Positions 18,353 to 26,212 of a stretch of 33,011 bases of DNA are shown here, piece by piece (position 1 is the stretch's first letter; each line of letters starts with the position of its first letter). The stretch is taken from assembly GCA_030524475.1 (NCBI GenBank), contig JAUNGO010000023.1:1-33011 (forward strand), written 5' to 3'. Source of the DNA: Eggerthellaceae bacterium (GTDB taxonomy: Bacteria; Actinomycetota; Coriobacteriia; Coriobacteriales; Eggerthellaceae). The position numbers were made by a program, and so were the translations under genes. Below the pieces are notes generated by a model. The model was not told the origin of the DNA. It made no database searches and saw only the letters and a list, made by a program, of their open reading frames with translations.

Positions 18353-18663
18353 GGTGTTCCGCGTGCCCCGGCGGGGCCAGAGGGACCGCGCGACCCCGCG
18401 CAGCCCCCAGGCGCGCCAAATATCCCCCTGTGCAGGGCGCGGCGTTGGCCTTAAGCCAACTTGGCCCTGCGGCGGGGCTATATGGAGCACCTCGGGGCTT
18501 CTCGCTGACGTTACGAACGACCTGTGGGTTTTTGGTGCCCATACGTTGCCTTCTTCGCATGTAATTCCCCGGCTGCTTCGCCGATGTTCCTTTCCGCGCC
18601 TTTGACGAGTGGTAAACTAAACCAGTTTTACCCCCATCGTTTTTGCAGGAAAGAGGAGCTCAC
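18353..18663 (+). other. leuC upstream region with structured leader
   Basis: No gene is seen in these 311 bases. The first part has GC-rich hairpins, for example GCCCC/GGGGC at 18365-18377, that could end the preceding transcript. A nested hairpin at 18434-18470 pairs CAGGGC with GCCCTG outside and GTTGGC with GCCAAC inside. The leuC promoter-proximal motif lies at 18601-18632. No T-box motif or leucine-rich leader peptide was recognised. Confidence 0.6.
18601..18632 (+). promoter_or_regulatory. leuC promoter/operator candidate
   Basis: TTTGACGAGTGGTAAACT (18601-18618) contains an extended -10-like TGGTAAACT. It recurs almost unchanged before leuB (21833-21852). GGTAAACT and AGTTTTACC (18611-18632) also form an imperfect inverted repeat. 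The shared block in two leucine genes suggests a common regulator; no regulator gene is in the window. Confidence 0.5.
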
Positions 18664-19962
18664 ATGGCGCGTCCCATGACTATGGCGGAAAAGATTCTCG
18701 CCGCCCACGCGGGACTCGACGAGGTGGAGCCGGGTCAACTGATCGAATGCGACCTTGACCTGGTGCTCGCCAACGACGTCACCGCACCCATCGCCATCAA
18801 GACCGTCCGCCAGATCACCGACAAGGTGTTCGACCCGGAAAAGGTTGTGCTGGTGCCCGACCACTACGTTCCCAACAAGGACATCAAGAGCGCCGAGCAG
18901 GCGAAGATCGTGCGCGACTTCGCCCATGAGCAGGGCATTACCCACTACTATGAGGTAGGCTGCATGGGCGTTGAGCACGCGCTTCTGCCCGAGCAGGGCG
19001 TTGTGGGCGCGGGAGACTTGGTCATCGGCGCCGACAGCCACACCTGCACCTACGGCGCGCTCGGCGCGTTTACCACGGGCGTGGGCTCCACCGACGCGGG
19101 TGTAGGCATGGCCACGGGCCGCGCGTGGTTCAAGGTTCCCGAGACCATCAAGTTCGTGATCGACGGCCAGCTGGCGCCGGGCGTCACGGGCAAAGACGTC
19201 ATTTTGCACATCATCGGCCTTATCGGCGTGGACGGTGCGCTGTACAAGGCCATGGAGTTCACGGGCAGCGCCATCGAGAGCATGCCGATGGACGAGCGCC
19301 TCTCCATTTCCAACATGGCCATCGAGGCGGGCGGCAAGGCGGGTCTCATTCCCGTCGACGACGTGACGCGCGCCTACATGGACGGCCGCGTCGAGCGTTC
19401 CTACACGGCGTACTACTCCGACGACGACGCGCAGTTTGCGCAGGTCATCGAGATCAACGCCGCCGACATCGTGCCCACGGTTGCCTTCCCGCACCTGCCG
19501 TCGAACACGCGTCCGGTGGCCGAGGCGCGCGACGTGAAAATCGACCAGGCCGTCATCGGCAGCTGCACGAACGGCCGCCTGGCCGACATGCGCCAGGCCG
19601 CGGCGGTGCTCAAGGGCCGTAAAGTTCACCCCGACGTGCGCTGCATCGTGATTCCCGCCACGCAGAAGGTGTACCGCCAGTGCATGGAGGAGGGCCTGAT
19701 GGACATCTTCCTCGACGCGAACTGCGCGGTTTCCACGCCCACGTGCGGGCCGTGCCTGGGCGGCTACATGGGCATTCTGGCGGCGGGCGAGCGCGCCATC
19801 GCCACCACCAACCGCAACTTCGTCGGCCGCATGGGCGACCCAACCTCTGAGGTGTACCTGTCCTCGCCGGCGGTTGCCGCGGCGAGCGCGGTGCTGGGCC
19901 ACATCGGCCTTCCGGAAGACTTGGACGCTGCCGCCGCTGCGGGTGCGCAGGGCGCGGAATAG
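18664..19962 (+). CDS. leuC: 3-isopropylmalate dehydratase large subunit
   Basis: A 432-residue aconitase-family enzyme that, with LeuD, isomerises 2-isopropylmalate to 3-isopropylmalate in leucine synthesis in the cytoplasm. The [4Fe-4S] cluster ligands are Cys301 in GSCTN and Cys361 and Cys364 in [18 protein letters not shown] and PDHYVPNKD are further family motifs. The length fits the shorter HacA/archaeal-type LeuC subgroup (about 420 residues) rather than the 465-residue enterobacterial form. The start is ATG 18664 with AAGAGGAG at 18651-18658; an in-frame TTG at 18643 is less likely. leuD follows after 16 nt with its own strong ribosome-binding site, so the two subunits are cotranscribed. 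Confidence 0.97.
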   Translation: MARPMTMAEKILAAHAGLDEVEPGQLIECDLDLVLANDVTAPIAIKTVRQITDKVFDPEKVVLVPDHYVPNKDIKSAEQAKIVRDFAHEQGITHYYEVGCMGVEHALLPEQGVVGAGDLVIGADSHTCTYGALGAFTTGVGSTDAGVGMATGRAWFKVPETIKFVIDGQLAPGVTGKDVILHIIGLIGVDGALYKAMEFTGSAIESMPMDERLSISNMAIEAGGKAGLIPVDDVTRAYMDGRVERSYTAYYSDDDAQFAQVIEINAADIVPTVAFPHLPSNTRPVAEARDVKIDQAVIGSCTNGRLADMRQAAAVLKGRKVHPDVRCIVIPATQKVYRQCMEEGLMDIFLDANCAVSTPTCGPCLGGYMGILAAGERAIATTNRNFVGRMGDPTSEVYLSSPAVAAASAVLGHIGLPEDLDAAAAAGAQGAE

Positions 19963-19978
19963 GAAGGGGCGCATCGAC

Positions 19979-20479
19979 ATGCAATTCAAGGGAACTGCCC
20001 ACCGCTACGGGCGCGACGTCGACACCGACGTTATCATTCCGGCGCGCTATCTGAACACGTCAGACCCCGCTGAGCTGGCGAAACACTGCTTGGAGGACTT
20101 GGACACCACGTTTGTGGAGCGCGTGCGTCCGGGTGACATCATCGTGGCGGAGGAGAATTTCGGCTGCGGCAGCTCGCGCGAGCACGCGCCCATCTGCATC
20201 AAGGCGGCGGGCGTCGACGTGGTTATCGCCAAGAGCTTCGCGCGCATCTTCTACCGCAACTCCATCAACACGGGCCTCGCCATTATGGAGTGCCCCGAGG
20301 CGGTAGACGCCATCAGCCAGGGCGACGTGGTGAGCGTGGACGCGAACGCGGGCACCATCACCGACGAGACGACGGGCCAAACGTTCCAAGCGCAGCCCTT
20401 CCCGCCGTTTCTGCAGGAGATCATCGAGGCCGGCGGCCTGGTGAACCGCTGGAAAGCCAAACTAGCAGCCGAGGCGTAG
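19979..20479 (+). CDS. leuD: 3-isopropylmalate dehydratase small subunit
   Basis: A 166-residue swivelling-domain subunit that partners LeuC. Conserved motifs are DVDTDVIIPARYL near the N terminus, NFGCGSSREHAP in the middle, and SFARIFYRNSINTGL. The length is that of the short LeuD form which accompanies the 420-residue LeuC subgroup. The ribosome-binding site AGGAAGGGG (19961-19969) sets the start at 19979. An intrinsic terminator lies at 20602-20643, so leuB is not simply the third gene of this operon. Confidence 0.97.
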   Translation: MQFKGTAHRYGRDVDTDVIIPARYLNTSDPAELAKHCLEDLDTTFVERVRPGDIIVAEENFGCGSSREHAPICIKAAGVDVVIAKSFARIFYRNSINTGLAIMECPEAVDAISQGDVVSVDANAGTITDETTGQTFQAQPFPPFLQEIIEAGGLVNRWKAKLAAEA

Positions 20480-20555
20480 GCGCACGGCAAGAGCTGTCGG
20501 GCGGCGGCGCGCAGTAAGCGTCTGCAAGCGGCGACTTCTTACCGTCCATCTAAAT

Positions 20556-20578
20556 ACGGCAAGCGCATCGCTTGTCGT
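20556..20578. repeat. Inverted repeat downstream of leuD
   Basis: ACGGCAAGCG and CGCTTGTCGT pair with one G-T mismatch around a 3-nt CAT loop. It may help end the leuCD transcript or act as an operator for the following nuclease gene. Confidence 0.5.
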
Positions 20579-20601
20579 CAGAACAACAGCACATCAGAAA
20601 G

Positions 20602-20643
20602 CGGCAAGCACGTCGATTAACGAGTTTGCCGTTTTCTTGTTTT
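20602..20643 (+). terminator. Intrinsic terminator after leuCD
   Basis: CGGCAA (20602-20607) pairs with TTGCCG (20626-20631), with an inner CGT/ACG pairing, followed at once by TTTTCTTGTTTT. It separates leuCD from the nuclease gene that starts 37 nt later. Confidence 0.75.
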
Positions 20644-20679
20644 ATCGGGCGTTCTTCGAGGTGGGAGAGGAGAGGGCGT

Positions 20680-21783
20680 ATGAGCGACAAGGGAATTATG
20701 CGAGCTTCATCCGAGGAGATGGAGTACGTCAACAGCGGCGATTTGTTCGCCGATGCACGCGGCATTATCGAAGGCGCGCAACGCTTTGCGCACCAGGCGG
20801 TAAACGTTGCGCTTGTGCGACGAAACTGGCTTTTGGGCAAGCGCATCGCCGAGGAGGAACTCGCGGGCGACGGTCGAGCCGAATACGGCACTCAGGCGAT
20901 AAAAGTGCTGGCCAAGAGCTTGACGACGGAATACGGGAAGGGGTTTACCTACTCGAATCTTTACCGGTACAAGCAGTTTTACACGGCGTTCCCGAAGATT
21001 TTTGCGACACCGTCGCAAAAATCTCTACAACTTCTCTCGTGGTCGCATTATTCCGTTCTCCTTCGCGTCGATCGCAAGGAAGCGCGCGACTGGTACGAGC
21101 AAGAGGCGCTGCGCGAAGGCTGGAGCGTACGCACGCTCGATCGCAACGTGAGCACGCTCTATTACGACCGTCTGCTTCTGTCCCAGGACAAAGAACCCGT
21201 TGTTGAGGAAATGGCGGAGAAAACCTCGGAGTTCCAAGCGAATCGCCTTGAGTTCATCAAGAATCCGGTTGTCGCGGAGTTTTTGGGCGTTCCGCAAGAC
21301 AAGCGTCACACGGAGAGCGACCTTGAGCAAGCCATCATCTCTAACTTGCAGCAGTTTCTCATGGAGCTGGGGAAGGGCTACGCATTTGTGGCACGCCAGC
21401 AACATATAAAAACTGATTTGGATGATTTCTACATTGATCTGGTGTTTTATAACTACATTCTGAAGTGTTTCGTGCTTATCGATTTAAAGAAGGGCAAAAT
21501 CACCCACCAAGATATCGGGCAGATGGATATGTACGTGCGCATGTACGACGACCTCAAGCGCGGCGAAGGCGACAATCCCACGTTAGGCATTGTACTGTGC
21601 ACCGAAACAAGTGAAACGATCGCTCGTTATTCGGTGCTGCATGACAGTGAGCAGCTTTTTGCGGCGAAGTATAAGTTGTACTTGCCGACGGAGGAGCAAT
21701 TGCGCGAAGAGATCGAGAATCAAAAGCTCATGTTCAAACTGCAGCAGGGCGAAGGAAGCAATGGCGGGGCTGGAAGCTTGTAG
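20680..21783 (+). CDS. DUF1016/YhcG-family PDDEXK nuclease
   Basis: A 367-residue protein. Residues about 20-165 form the helical DUF1016 N-terminal domain (NSGDLFADARGIIEGA; GFTYSNLYRYKQFY; LSWSHYSVLLRV). Residues about 190-350 form a PDDEXK nuclease domain with Glu214 (TESDLEQAI), Asp253 (FYIDLVFYN), Asp268-Leu-Lys270 (VLIDLKKG) and Gln281 (GQMDMYVRMYD); the family often has Asp in place of Glu before x-Lys. Such proteins cluster with restriction and mobile-element defence genes; the exact role is not established. The start is ATG 20680, preceded by GGGAGAGGAGAGG. An upstream in-frame ATG at 20572 is unlikely because the terminator lies inside that extension. The gene interrupts leuCD-leuB and is visibly less GC-rich than its neighbours, which suggests insertion by transfer. 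Confidence 0.9.
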   Translation: MSDKGIMRASSEEMEYVNSGDLFADARGIIEGAQRFAHQAVNVALVRRNWLLGKRIAEEELAGDGRAEYGTQAIKVLAKSLTTEYGKGFTYSNLYRYKQFYTAFPKIFATPSQKSLQLLSWSHYSVLLRVDRKEARDWYEQEALREGWSVRTLDRNVSTLYYDRLLLSQDKEPVVEEMAEKTSEFQANRLEFIKNPVVAEFLGVPQDKRHTESDLEQAIISNLQQFLMELGKGYAFVARQQHIKTDLDDFYIDLVFYNYILKCFVLIDLKKGKITHQDIGQMDMYVRMYDDLKRGEGDNPTLGIVLCTETSETIARYSVLHDSEQLFAAKYKLYLPTEEQLREEIENQKLMFKLQQGEGSNGGAGSL

Positions 21784-21832
21784 CGCTGCGATCCGGAGAC
21801 GGGTCCTTCGGGGTGTCTGCCGATGCGGAAAA

Positions 21833-21852
21833 TTTGACGAGTGCGGTAAGAT
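21833..21852 (+). promoter_or_regulatory. leuB promoter/operator candidate
   Basis: TTTGACGAGTGCGGTAAGAT matches the leuC element with a 2-base insertion. TAAGAT (21847-21852) is the likely -10. GCCGATG stands a little upstream of both copies (18580-18586 and 21819-21825). Confidence 0.5.
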
Positions 21853-21891
21853 GTTCATCGACGTTTTCGTTGCTTCGAAAAGAGGTTAGAT

Positions 21892-22998
21892 ATGACCAAC
21901 TACAAGATTTGCCTGTTGCCGGGTGACGGCATTGGACCGGAGATCATTGCCGAGGGCGTGAAGGTTATGAACGCGGTGGGCGCGAAGTACGACACCACGT
22001 TCACCTGCACCGAGGCGCTTATCGGCGGCTGCGCCATCGACGCGGCGGGCACGGCGCTTCCGCAAGAAACGCTTGAGGTCGCCAACGCCTCCGACGCCGT
22101 TTTGCTGGCGGCGGTAGGTGGCCCGAAGTGGGACACCACCGATCCCGCAAAACCGCGTCCTGAGCAGGGCTTGCTCGGCATTCGCAAGGCGCTGGGGCTC
22201 TACACCAACCTGCGTCCCGTGCAGATTTTCAACGCGCTGGCCGACGCCTCCACGCTCAAGCCCGAGGTCATCGACGGCGTCGACATGATGATCGTGCGCG
22301 AGTTGACGGGCGGCCTGTACTTCGGTAAGCGCGAGCGCTTCTACGACGAAGAGGGCGCGGGCACGGACGGCGCGAAGGGCCAGCGCGCCTACGACACGCT
22401 GGAGTATCGCGAGTACGAGATCGAGCGCATCGCGCGCCAGGCGTTCGAAGCCGCGCGCAAGCGTCGCGGCAAGGTGACGAGCGTCGACAAGGCCAACGTG
22501 CTCGAGACGTCGCGTATGTGGCGCGAGATCGTGCACCGCATCGGCGAGGCGGAATACCCCGACGTGGAGCTTGAGGACCTGCTGGTCGATAACACGGCCA
22601 TGCAGCTTATCAACCGCCCGGCCGACTTCGACGTGGTGGTGACGGAGAATATGTTCGGCGACATCCTGTCCGACGAGGCGGCGCAGATCACGGGTTCGCT
22701 CGGTATGCTGGCAAGCGCCAGCTTGGGCGACGGCGTGGCTCTGTACGAGCCCAGCCACGGCAGCGCGCCCGACATCGCGGGGCGCGGCATCGCCAACCCG
22801 CTGGCGCAGATCCTGTCGGTCGAGATGATGCTGCGTTACAGCTTCGGCATGGTGGACGCCGCCGACGACATCAAGCGCGCGGTGACCGAGGTGCTCGACG
22901 AGGGCTGGCGCACCGGCGACATCAAAGACGCCGAGACGCCCGCCGACAAGGTGGTCGGCACCGTGCAAATGGGCGACCTGGTGGTCGCGCACCTGTAA
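21892..22998 (+). CDS. leuB: 3-isopropylmalate dehydrogenase
   Basis: A 368-residue NAD-dependent beta-decarboxylating dehydrogenase that oxidises 3-isopropylmalate to the precursor of leucine. It has [11 protein letters not shown] at the N terminus, LYTNLRPV for substrate binding, the catalytic Tyr143 in GGLYFG and Lys200 in SVDKANVLE, metal-binding aspartates at 233 (LVDNTAMQL), 257 and 261 (FGDILSDEA), and the cofactor loop [13 protein letters not shown]. The length is typical. AAAGAGG a few bases upstream supports the start. It has its own upstream element shared with leuC and is separated from leuCD by the nuclease gene. Confidence 0.97.
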   Translation: MTNYKICLLPGDGIGPEIIAEGVKVMNAVGAKYDTTFTCTEALIGGCAIDAAGTALPQETLEVANASDAVLLAAVGGPKWDTTDPAKPRPEQGLLGIRKALGLYTNLRPVQIFNALADASTLKPEVIDGVDMMIVRELTGGLYFGKRERFYDEEGAGTDGAKGQRAYDTLEYREYEIERIARQAFEAARKRRGKVTSVDKANVLETSRMWREIVHRIGEAEYPDVELEDLLVDNTAMQLINRPADFDVVVTENMFGDILSDEAAQITGSLGMLASASLGDGVALYEPSHGSAPDIAGRGIANPLAQILSVEMMLRYSFGMVDAADDIKRAVTEVLDEGWRTGDIKDAETPADKVVGTVQMGDLVVAHL

Positions 22999-23137
22999 AA
23001 CCTGACAAGGGGACAGGTCATTTGTCACATTTCAGGGAGGGGTGAACAGGCGAGTGAGCATGGGGACGTCCCCCCCCCGTTCACCCCAACAGGGCTGCGC
23101 CCCCGTGTTCACCTGCCACCCCGTTCACCCGCTCTCG

Positions 23138-23177
23138 AAGCGTCCGTGCTCGTTCGAAAGAAAGAGCACGGACGCTT
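23138..23177. terminator. Long perfect hairpin, probable terminator
   Basis: AAGCGTCCGTGCTC (23138-23151) pairs perfectly with GAGCACGGACGCTT (23164-23177) around a 12-nt loop. The sequence after it (TCGCTTATTATG) is only partly T-rich. It is well placed to end leuB transcription. Confidence 0.6.
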
Positions 23178-23275
23178 TCGCTTATTATGCGGCAGGTGAT
23201 CGGCTTTTTTTGCCAGGTATCCTTCGTTGGATTTACGACGAACGACTCGTCTCTTGTCTCTTTCCCAAGATCTAT

Positions 23276-23318
23276 ATGTTGACAACATGCATTCGCGGGT
23301 ATATGTTATCAACATATA
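23276..23318. promoter_or_regulatory. Promoter with two near-identical palindromic operators (PadR-type)
   Basis: ATGTTGACAACAT (23276-23288) and ATGTTATCAACAT (23303-23315) differ only at the centre and are 27 bp apart. The second extends to TATATGTT/AACATATA (23300-23318). The first contains a perfect -35, TTGACA (23279-23284), and the second a -10, TATGTT (23302-23307), with 17-bp spacing. A protein bound here would cover the promoter completely. PadR-family regulators often bind ATGT...ACAT palindromes and repress themselves. Confidence 0.85.
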
Positions 23319-23342
23319 AGTTTGGGAAGGGGGTGACCCTCT

Positions 23343-24224
23343 ATGGCGAAGGAGCCGTGCGAGTCTGCGGGCGTGCAGGGCGCTGCGCACACGACGGCGG
23401 ATGCCGATTGCTCGCCTGAAACATTGGACGCAAGCTGCGGCACACCTGCGGCAGGCGCCGGGCGCAAGCCGTGTTGTCGGCGGCGCGGCGGCGCGGGCGC
23501 GGCGTCGGTTGAGCCGGCGGTGCTCGCGGCGTTGCTGTACGCCGACGGCTATGGCTACGACCTGCGGAAAGTCATTCGCGAACGCACAGGTGGCGTGCTT
23601 GACGTGGACGTGGGCGGCATGTATCGCGCGCTGCGTCGGTTGGAAGACGAAGGCGCGGTCGAGTCGCGCTGGTGCGAGGACGCGCAGGCGCAGGGCCCGA
23701 AGCGTCGCGAGTATCGGCTGACGGCGCAGGGCGTTGAACTGGCGCAACAGTGGCTTGAGGTCATGCGGCAGCGTCTGCAACTCGACGTGCTGCTGGGTGA
23801 CTTGCTGGAGGGCGGCCTTCTGAACATGAACGGGAAAAGGAGAGCAAACATGAGCAACACGTTTAAGCTGGCAGTGCCCACGATGGGCAAGGCGGGTCTC
23901 GACAGCGAGCGCAGCGGGCATTTCGGCCACTGCGACTGTTTCACCATCGTCGACATCACCGACGGCGAAATTACGGCGGTGGGCGAGCTGGCGAACCCGC
24001 CGCACGAGGAGGGCGGCTGTCTGCGCCCCGTGAAGCTGCTCCACGACGCGGGCATCGACGCCATCGTGGCGGCGGGCATGGGTATGCGTCCGATGATGGG
24101 CTTCGCCGACGCGGGCATCACCGTGTACTTCGAGAACCGCACGCCGAACGTCGGCGACGCGGCGCGCCTGGTGGCGGCCGGCGAAGTGCCCACGATGGGT
24201 CCCGAAAACGCCTGCCATCACTAA
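23343..24224 (+). CDS. PadR-like regulator fused to a NifX-like metal-cluster domain
   Basis: One 293-residue frame with two parts. Residues 1-50 are low-complexity with five cysteines (6, 23, 32, 44, 45). Residues about 55-155 form a PadR winged helix (PAVLAALLYADGYGYDLRKV, GGMYRALRRLEDEG, RREYRLTAQG). Residues about 174-293 match the NifX/NifB-type dinitrogenase cofactor-binding domain (FKLAVPTMGKAGLDSERSGH, HFGHCDCF, GIDAIVAAGMGMRPMMGF). There is no stop between the parts, but AAAAGGAGAG just before ATG 23850 would allow separate translation of the last 124 residues. Cys197, Cys199 and Cys226 and several His could hold a metal cluster. The gene may therefore make a metal-sensing repressor, a separate NifX-like protein, or both. 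GGGAAGGGGG at 23324-23333 supports the first start. Two palindromes over the promoter suggest self-repression. Confidence 0.85.
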   Translation: MAKEPCESAGVQGAAHTTADADCSPETLDASCGTPAAGAGRKPCCRRRGGAGAASVEPAVLAALLYADGYGYDLRKVIRERTGGVLDVDVGGMYRALRRLEDEGAVESRWCEDAQAQGPKRREYRLTAQGVELAQQWLEVMRQRLQLDVLLGDLLEGGLLNMNGKRRANMSNTFKLAVPTMGKAGLDSERSGHFGHCDCFTIVDITDGEITAVGELANPPHEEGGCLRPVKLLHDAGIDAIVAAGMGMRPMMGFADAGITVYFENRTPNVGDAARLVAAGEVPTMGPENACHH

Positions 24225-24229
24225 AGCAG

Positions 24230-24238
24230 TGCTACAAT
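24230..24238 (+). promoter_or_regulatory. hisS promoter, extended -10
   Basis: TGCTACAAT contains -10 TACAAT at 24233-24238 with the TG extension. No clear -35 is seen, as is usual for extended -10 promoters. It gives a leader of about 70 nt. Confidence 0.6.
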
Positions 24239-24314
24239 AGCGCGGCTGGCATCAACACCGCGCCGAGGCGCGCGGGAGAAACACGACATGCGTCTGCGCG
24301 CGGAGGAAACACCC

Positions 24315-25625
24315 ATGACCATCAATGCACCCGAAGGCACGAAAGACCTGCTTCCCAACGAGGCAAAGTTCTGGAACCGGTTCAAGCAAACGGCGTTCGA
24401 CGTGTTCGGCCGCTACGGCTACGTGCCCATCGAGACGCCCGTGATGGAGCAAACCGAGCTGTTCGTGCGCGGCATCGGCGAGGCCACCGACGTGGTGAGC
24501 AAGGAAATGTTCACGGCCATTTCGGGCGAGAACTTGAAGCGTTTGCTCGACGGCGGCAGTATCAAGAGTAAAAGCCGCCTGTCGATGCGTCCCGAGGGCA
24601 CGGCGGGCGTGGTGCGCGCGGCGGTGCAGCACGACCTGGTTCCGCAAGGCGCGGCGCCTGCGAAGCTGATGTACGCGGGCCAGATGTTCCGCGCCGAGCG
24701 TCCGCAGAAGGGCCGCCTGCGTCAGTTCAACCAGGTGGGCGTGGAATGCCTGGGAGCCGACGCGCCCACCATCGACGCCGAGGCCATCATCATGCTCATG
24801 CGCTTCTACCGCGAGATCGGCATTCCCGAGGGCAGTATGCGCCTTCTGGTGAACTCGATGGGGTGCGACGAGTGCCGCCCCGCCTACCGCGAGTTGGTGC
24901 GCGCATACATGAACGAGCACGCCGACGAGCTGTGCGAAACGTGCATGACGCGCGCCGAGATCAACCCGCTGCGCGCGTTCGACTGCAAAAACCCCGGTTG
25001 CGCGGCGGTTATGGAGAACGCCCCGAAGATCACCGACCACCTGTGCGATAGCTGCCGCGAGCACTACGAGGCGGTGCGCGCGCTGCTCGACGGCGCGGGC
25101 GTGGCGTATAACCAAGACCCGAAGCTGGTGCGCGGGCTCGACTACTACACGCGCACGGTGTTCGAGGTGCAGGTCGACAACGGCATGGGCTCGCAAAACG
25201 CCATCGGCGGCGGCGGGCGCTACGACAAGCTGGCCGAGGAAGTGGGCGGTCGCCCCACGCCCGGCCTTGGCTTCGCGCTGGGCTTCGAGCGCTGCGCGTT
25301 GGCGCTCGAGGCGGCGGGCGTGGAGCTTGCGCCCGCGCAGCAATGCGATCTGTTCGTGGCGTGTGCGGGAGCCGACGCGCCCGAGGTGCGCAACGCGGCG
25401 TTCTCGCTGGTGCAGCAGTGCCGCGACGCCGGCTTCTCCTGCGAGATGGACCATCAAGGCCGCAGCCTGAAAAGCCAGTTCAAGCTGGCGGACAAGCTGG
25501 GCGCGGCGAAGGTGGCGGTGCTTGGTCCCGACGAGCTCGCGCAAGGCAAGGCAACGCTGCGCGACATGGCCACGCACGACGAAACGCTCGTTGCGCTGGC
25601 CGACGTGACGGCGGCGCTTCGCTAG
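24315..25625 (+). CDS. hisS: Histidyl-tRNA synthetase
   Basis: A 436-residue class II synthetase that charges tRNA-His. Visible motifs are PEGTKDLLP at the N terminus, SMRPEGTAGVVRA, motif 2 region MFRAERPQKGRLRQFNQ, the histidine-binding RGLDYYTRTVFEV, and motif 3 region around GGGGRYDKL and LGFALGFER. The C-terminal anticodon-binding domain begins with CDLFVACAG. The start is ATG 24315, with GGAGG at 24302-24306; an in-frame ATG at 24288 with GGGAGAAA upstream would add nine residues and cannot be excluded. A separate extended -10 lies just upstream. No T-box is visible in the leader. Confidence 0.96.
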   Translation: MTINAPEGTKDLLPNEAKFWNRFKQTAFDVFGRYGYVPIETPVMEQTELFVRGIGEATDVVSKEMFTAISGENLKRLLDGGSIKSKSRLSMRPEGTAGVVRAAVQHDLVPQGAAPAKLMYAGQMFRAERPQKGRLRQFNQVGVECLGADAPTIDAEAIIMLMRFYREIGIPEGSMRLLVNSMGCDECRPAYRELVRAYMNEHADELCETCMTRAEINPLRAFDCKNPGCAAVMENAPKITDHLCDSCREHYEAVRALLDGAGVAYNQDPKLVRGLDYYTRTVFEVQVDNGMGSQNAIGGGGRYDKLAEEVGGRPTPGLGFALGFERCALALEAAGVELAPAQQCDLFVACAGADAPEVRNAAFSLVQQCRDAGFSCEMDHQGRSLKSQFKLADKLGAAKVAVLGPDELAQGKATLRDMATHDETLVALADVTAALR

Positions 25626-25718
25626 TTACGCTTCGTCGGCTTGAGAGCTTCGGGCAGACCTGAAGGCAGACCTGCGGCGAGCCCCAATTGCATTTTCTCG
25701 ACACAAAACCTTCGTTTC

Positions 25719-25760
25719 GCATGTATAATGCATGTCAGTAATGGCATGCGTAACGCATGC
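25719..25760. promoter_or_regulatory. VapBC promoter and GCATGC operators
   Basis: TATAAT (25724-25729) is a consensus -10. GCATGT flanks it twice (25719 and 25730), and GCATGCGT-A-ACGCATGC (25744-25760) is a perfect 8-bp palindrome just before the ribosome-binding site. GCAT/ATGC arms also bracket the -10. VapB-VapC complexes usually repress their own promoters through such paired palindromes. Confidence 0.75.
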
Positions 25761-25774
25761 GGAAGGAGGTTCTT

Positions 25775-26212
25775 ATGCCGGCTTTGCAGGTGCGGGATTT
25801 CCCCGACGATATGTACGAACAGCTCAAGGAGTGCGCCGCGCGTGAGCATCGCAGCATCGCACAGCAGACGATTGCCTTCGTTGAGCAGGGGATTCGCCAA
25901 TATTCCGGCGAGTATTACTGGGACGGCAAGACGCTGCACCGCCCCGTGCAGATGCTCGGTTTCGACACCGAGAAGGAGCGCCTCGCGCGCATCGAGAAGC
26001 GCAAGGCGCTGTTCTCCGAGTTTAAGGAAATCGAGTGGAAGGGCCCGAAGCCGACGTCTGAAGAAATGGTCGAAATGCTCCATGAGATGCGTGAGGAGCG
26101 CACAGAGCGCATTCTTCGGGCAAGTGGGTTTTACGATGAAGCGGAGCGTGCGATCCAGCGAGAATCGGCAGATGGTTCTCCAGACGAATCTGACTTGGCG
26201 GTGGTGTCATGA
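25775..26212 (+). CDS. vapB: FitA/VapB-like ribbon-helix-helix antitoxin
   Basis: A 145-residue protein. Residues 1-42 are a ribbon-helix-helix DNA-binding domain (ALQVRDFPDDMYEQLKEC, then EHRSIAQQTIAFVEQGI). The rest is charged and helical (EKERLARIEKRKALF, EEMVEMLHEMREERTERIL) and probably wraps the partner toxin. It is longer than the usual 75-90-residue FitA/VapB antitoxins. GGAAGGAGG (25761-25769) sets the start at 25775; an upstream in-frame ATG at 25757 lies inside the operator palindrome and is unlikely. Its stop overlaps the toxin start by four bases (ATGA), so expression is coupled. Confidence 0.85.
   Translation: MPALQVRDFPDDMYEQLKECAAREHRSIAQQTIAFVEQGIRQYSGEYYWDGKTLHRPVQMLGFDTEKERLARIEKRKALFSEFKEIEWKGPKPTSEEMVEMLHEMREERTERILRASGFYDEAERAIQRESADGSPDESDLAVVS

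Larger units (their letters stand above)
22999..23342. other. Intergenic repeat region between leuB and the padR-like gene
   Basis: No gene is seen. The region contains TGACAA/TTGTCA (23003-23027), GGGGTGAAC/GTTCACCCC (23039-23047 and 23078-23086), a palindrome GGGGACGTCCCC (23062-23073) running into 8 C, and two more GTTCACC copies at 23107 and 23123. A 14-bp hairpin follows at 23138-23177, then the promoter of the next gene. A shorter relative of the C-run/GTTCACC arrangement lies after the DedA gene at 30618-30647, so this looks like a dispersed intergenic repeat family. Confidence 0.6.

Noticed and set aside
18643..18663. TTG start for leuC
   Set aside because: It precedes the ribosome-binding site AAGAGGAG, which fits ATG 18664.
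23039..23129. CRISPR-like array from the repeated GTTCACC units
   Set aside because: Repeats are only 7-9 bases, unevenly spaced and partly inverted; no cas genes are near.
24239..24314. T-box or other riboswitch in front of hisS, and likewise before aspS and leuC
   Set aside because: No T-box sequence, specifier loop or matching terminator/antiterminator pair was found.
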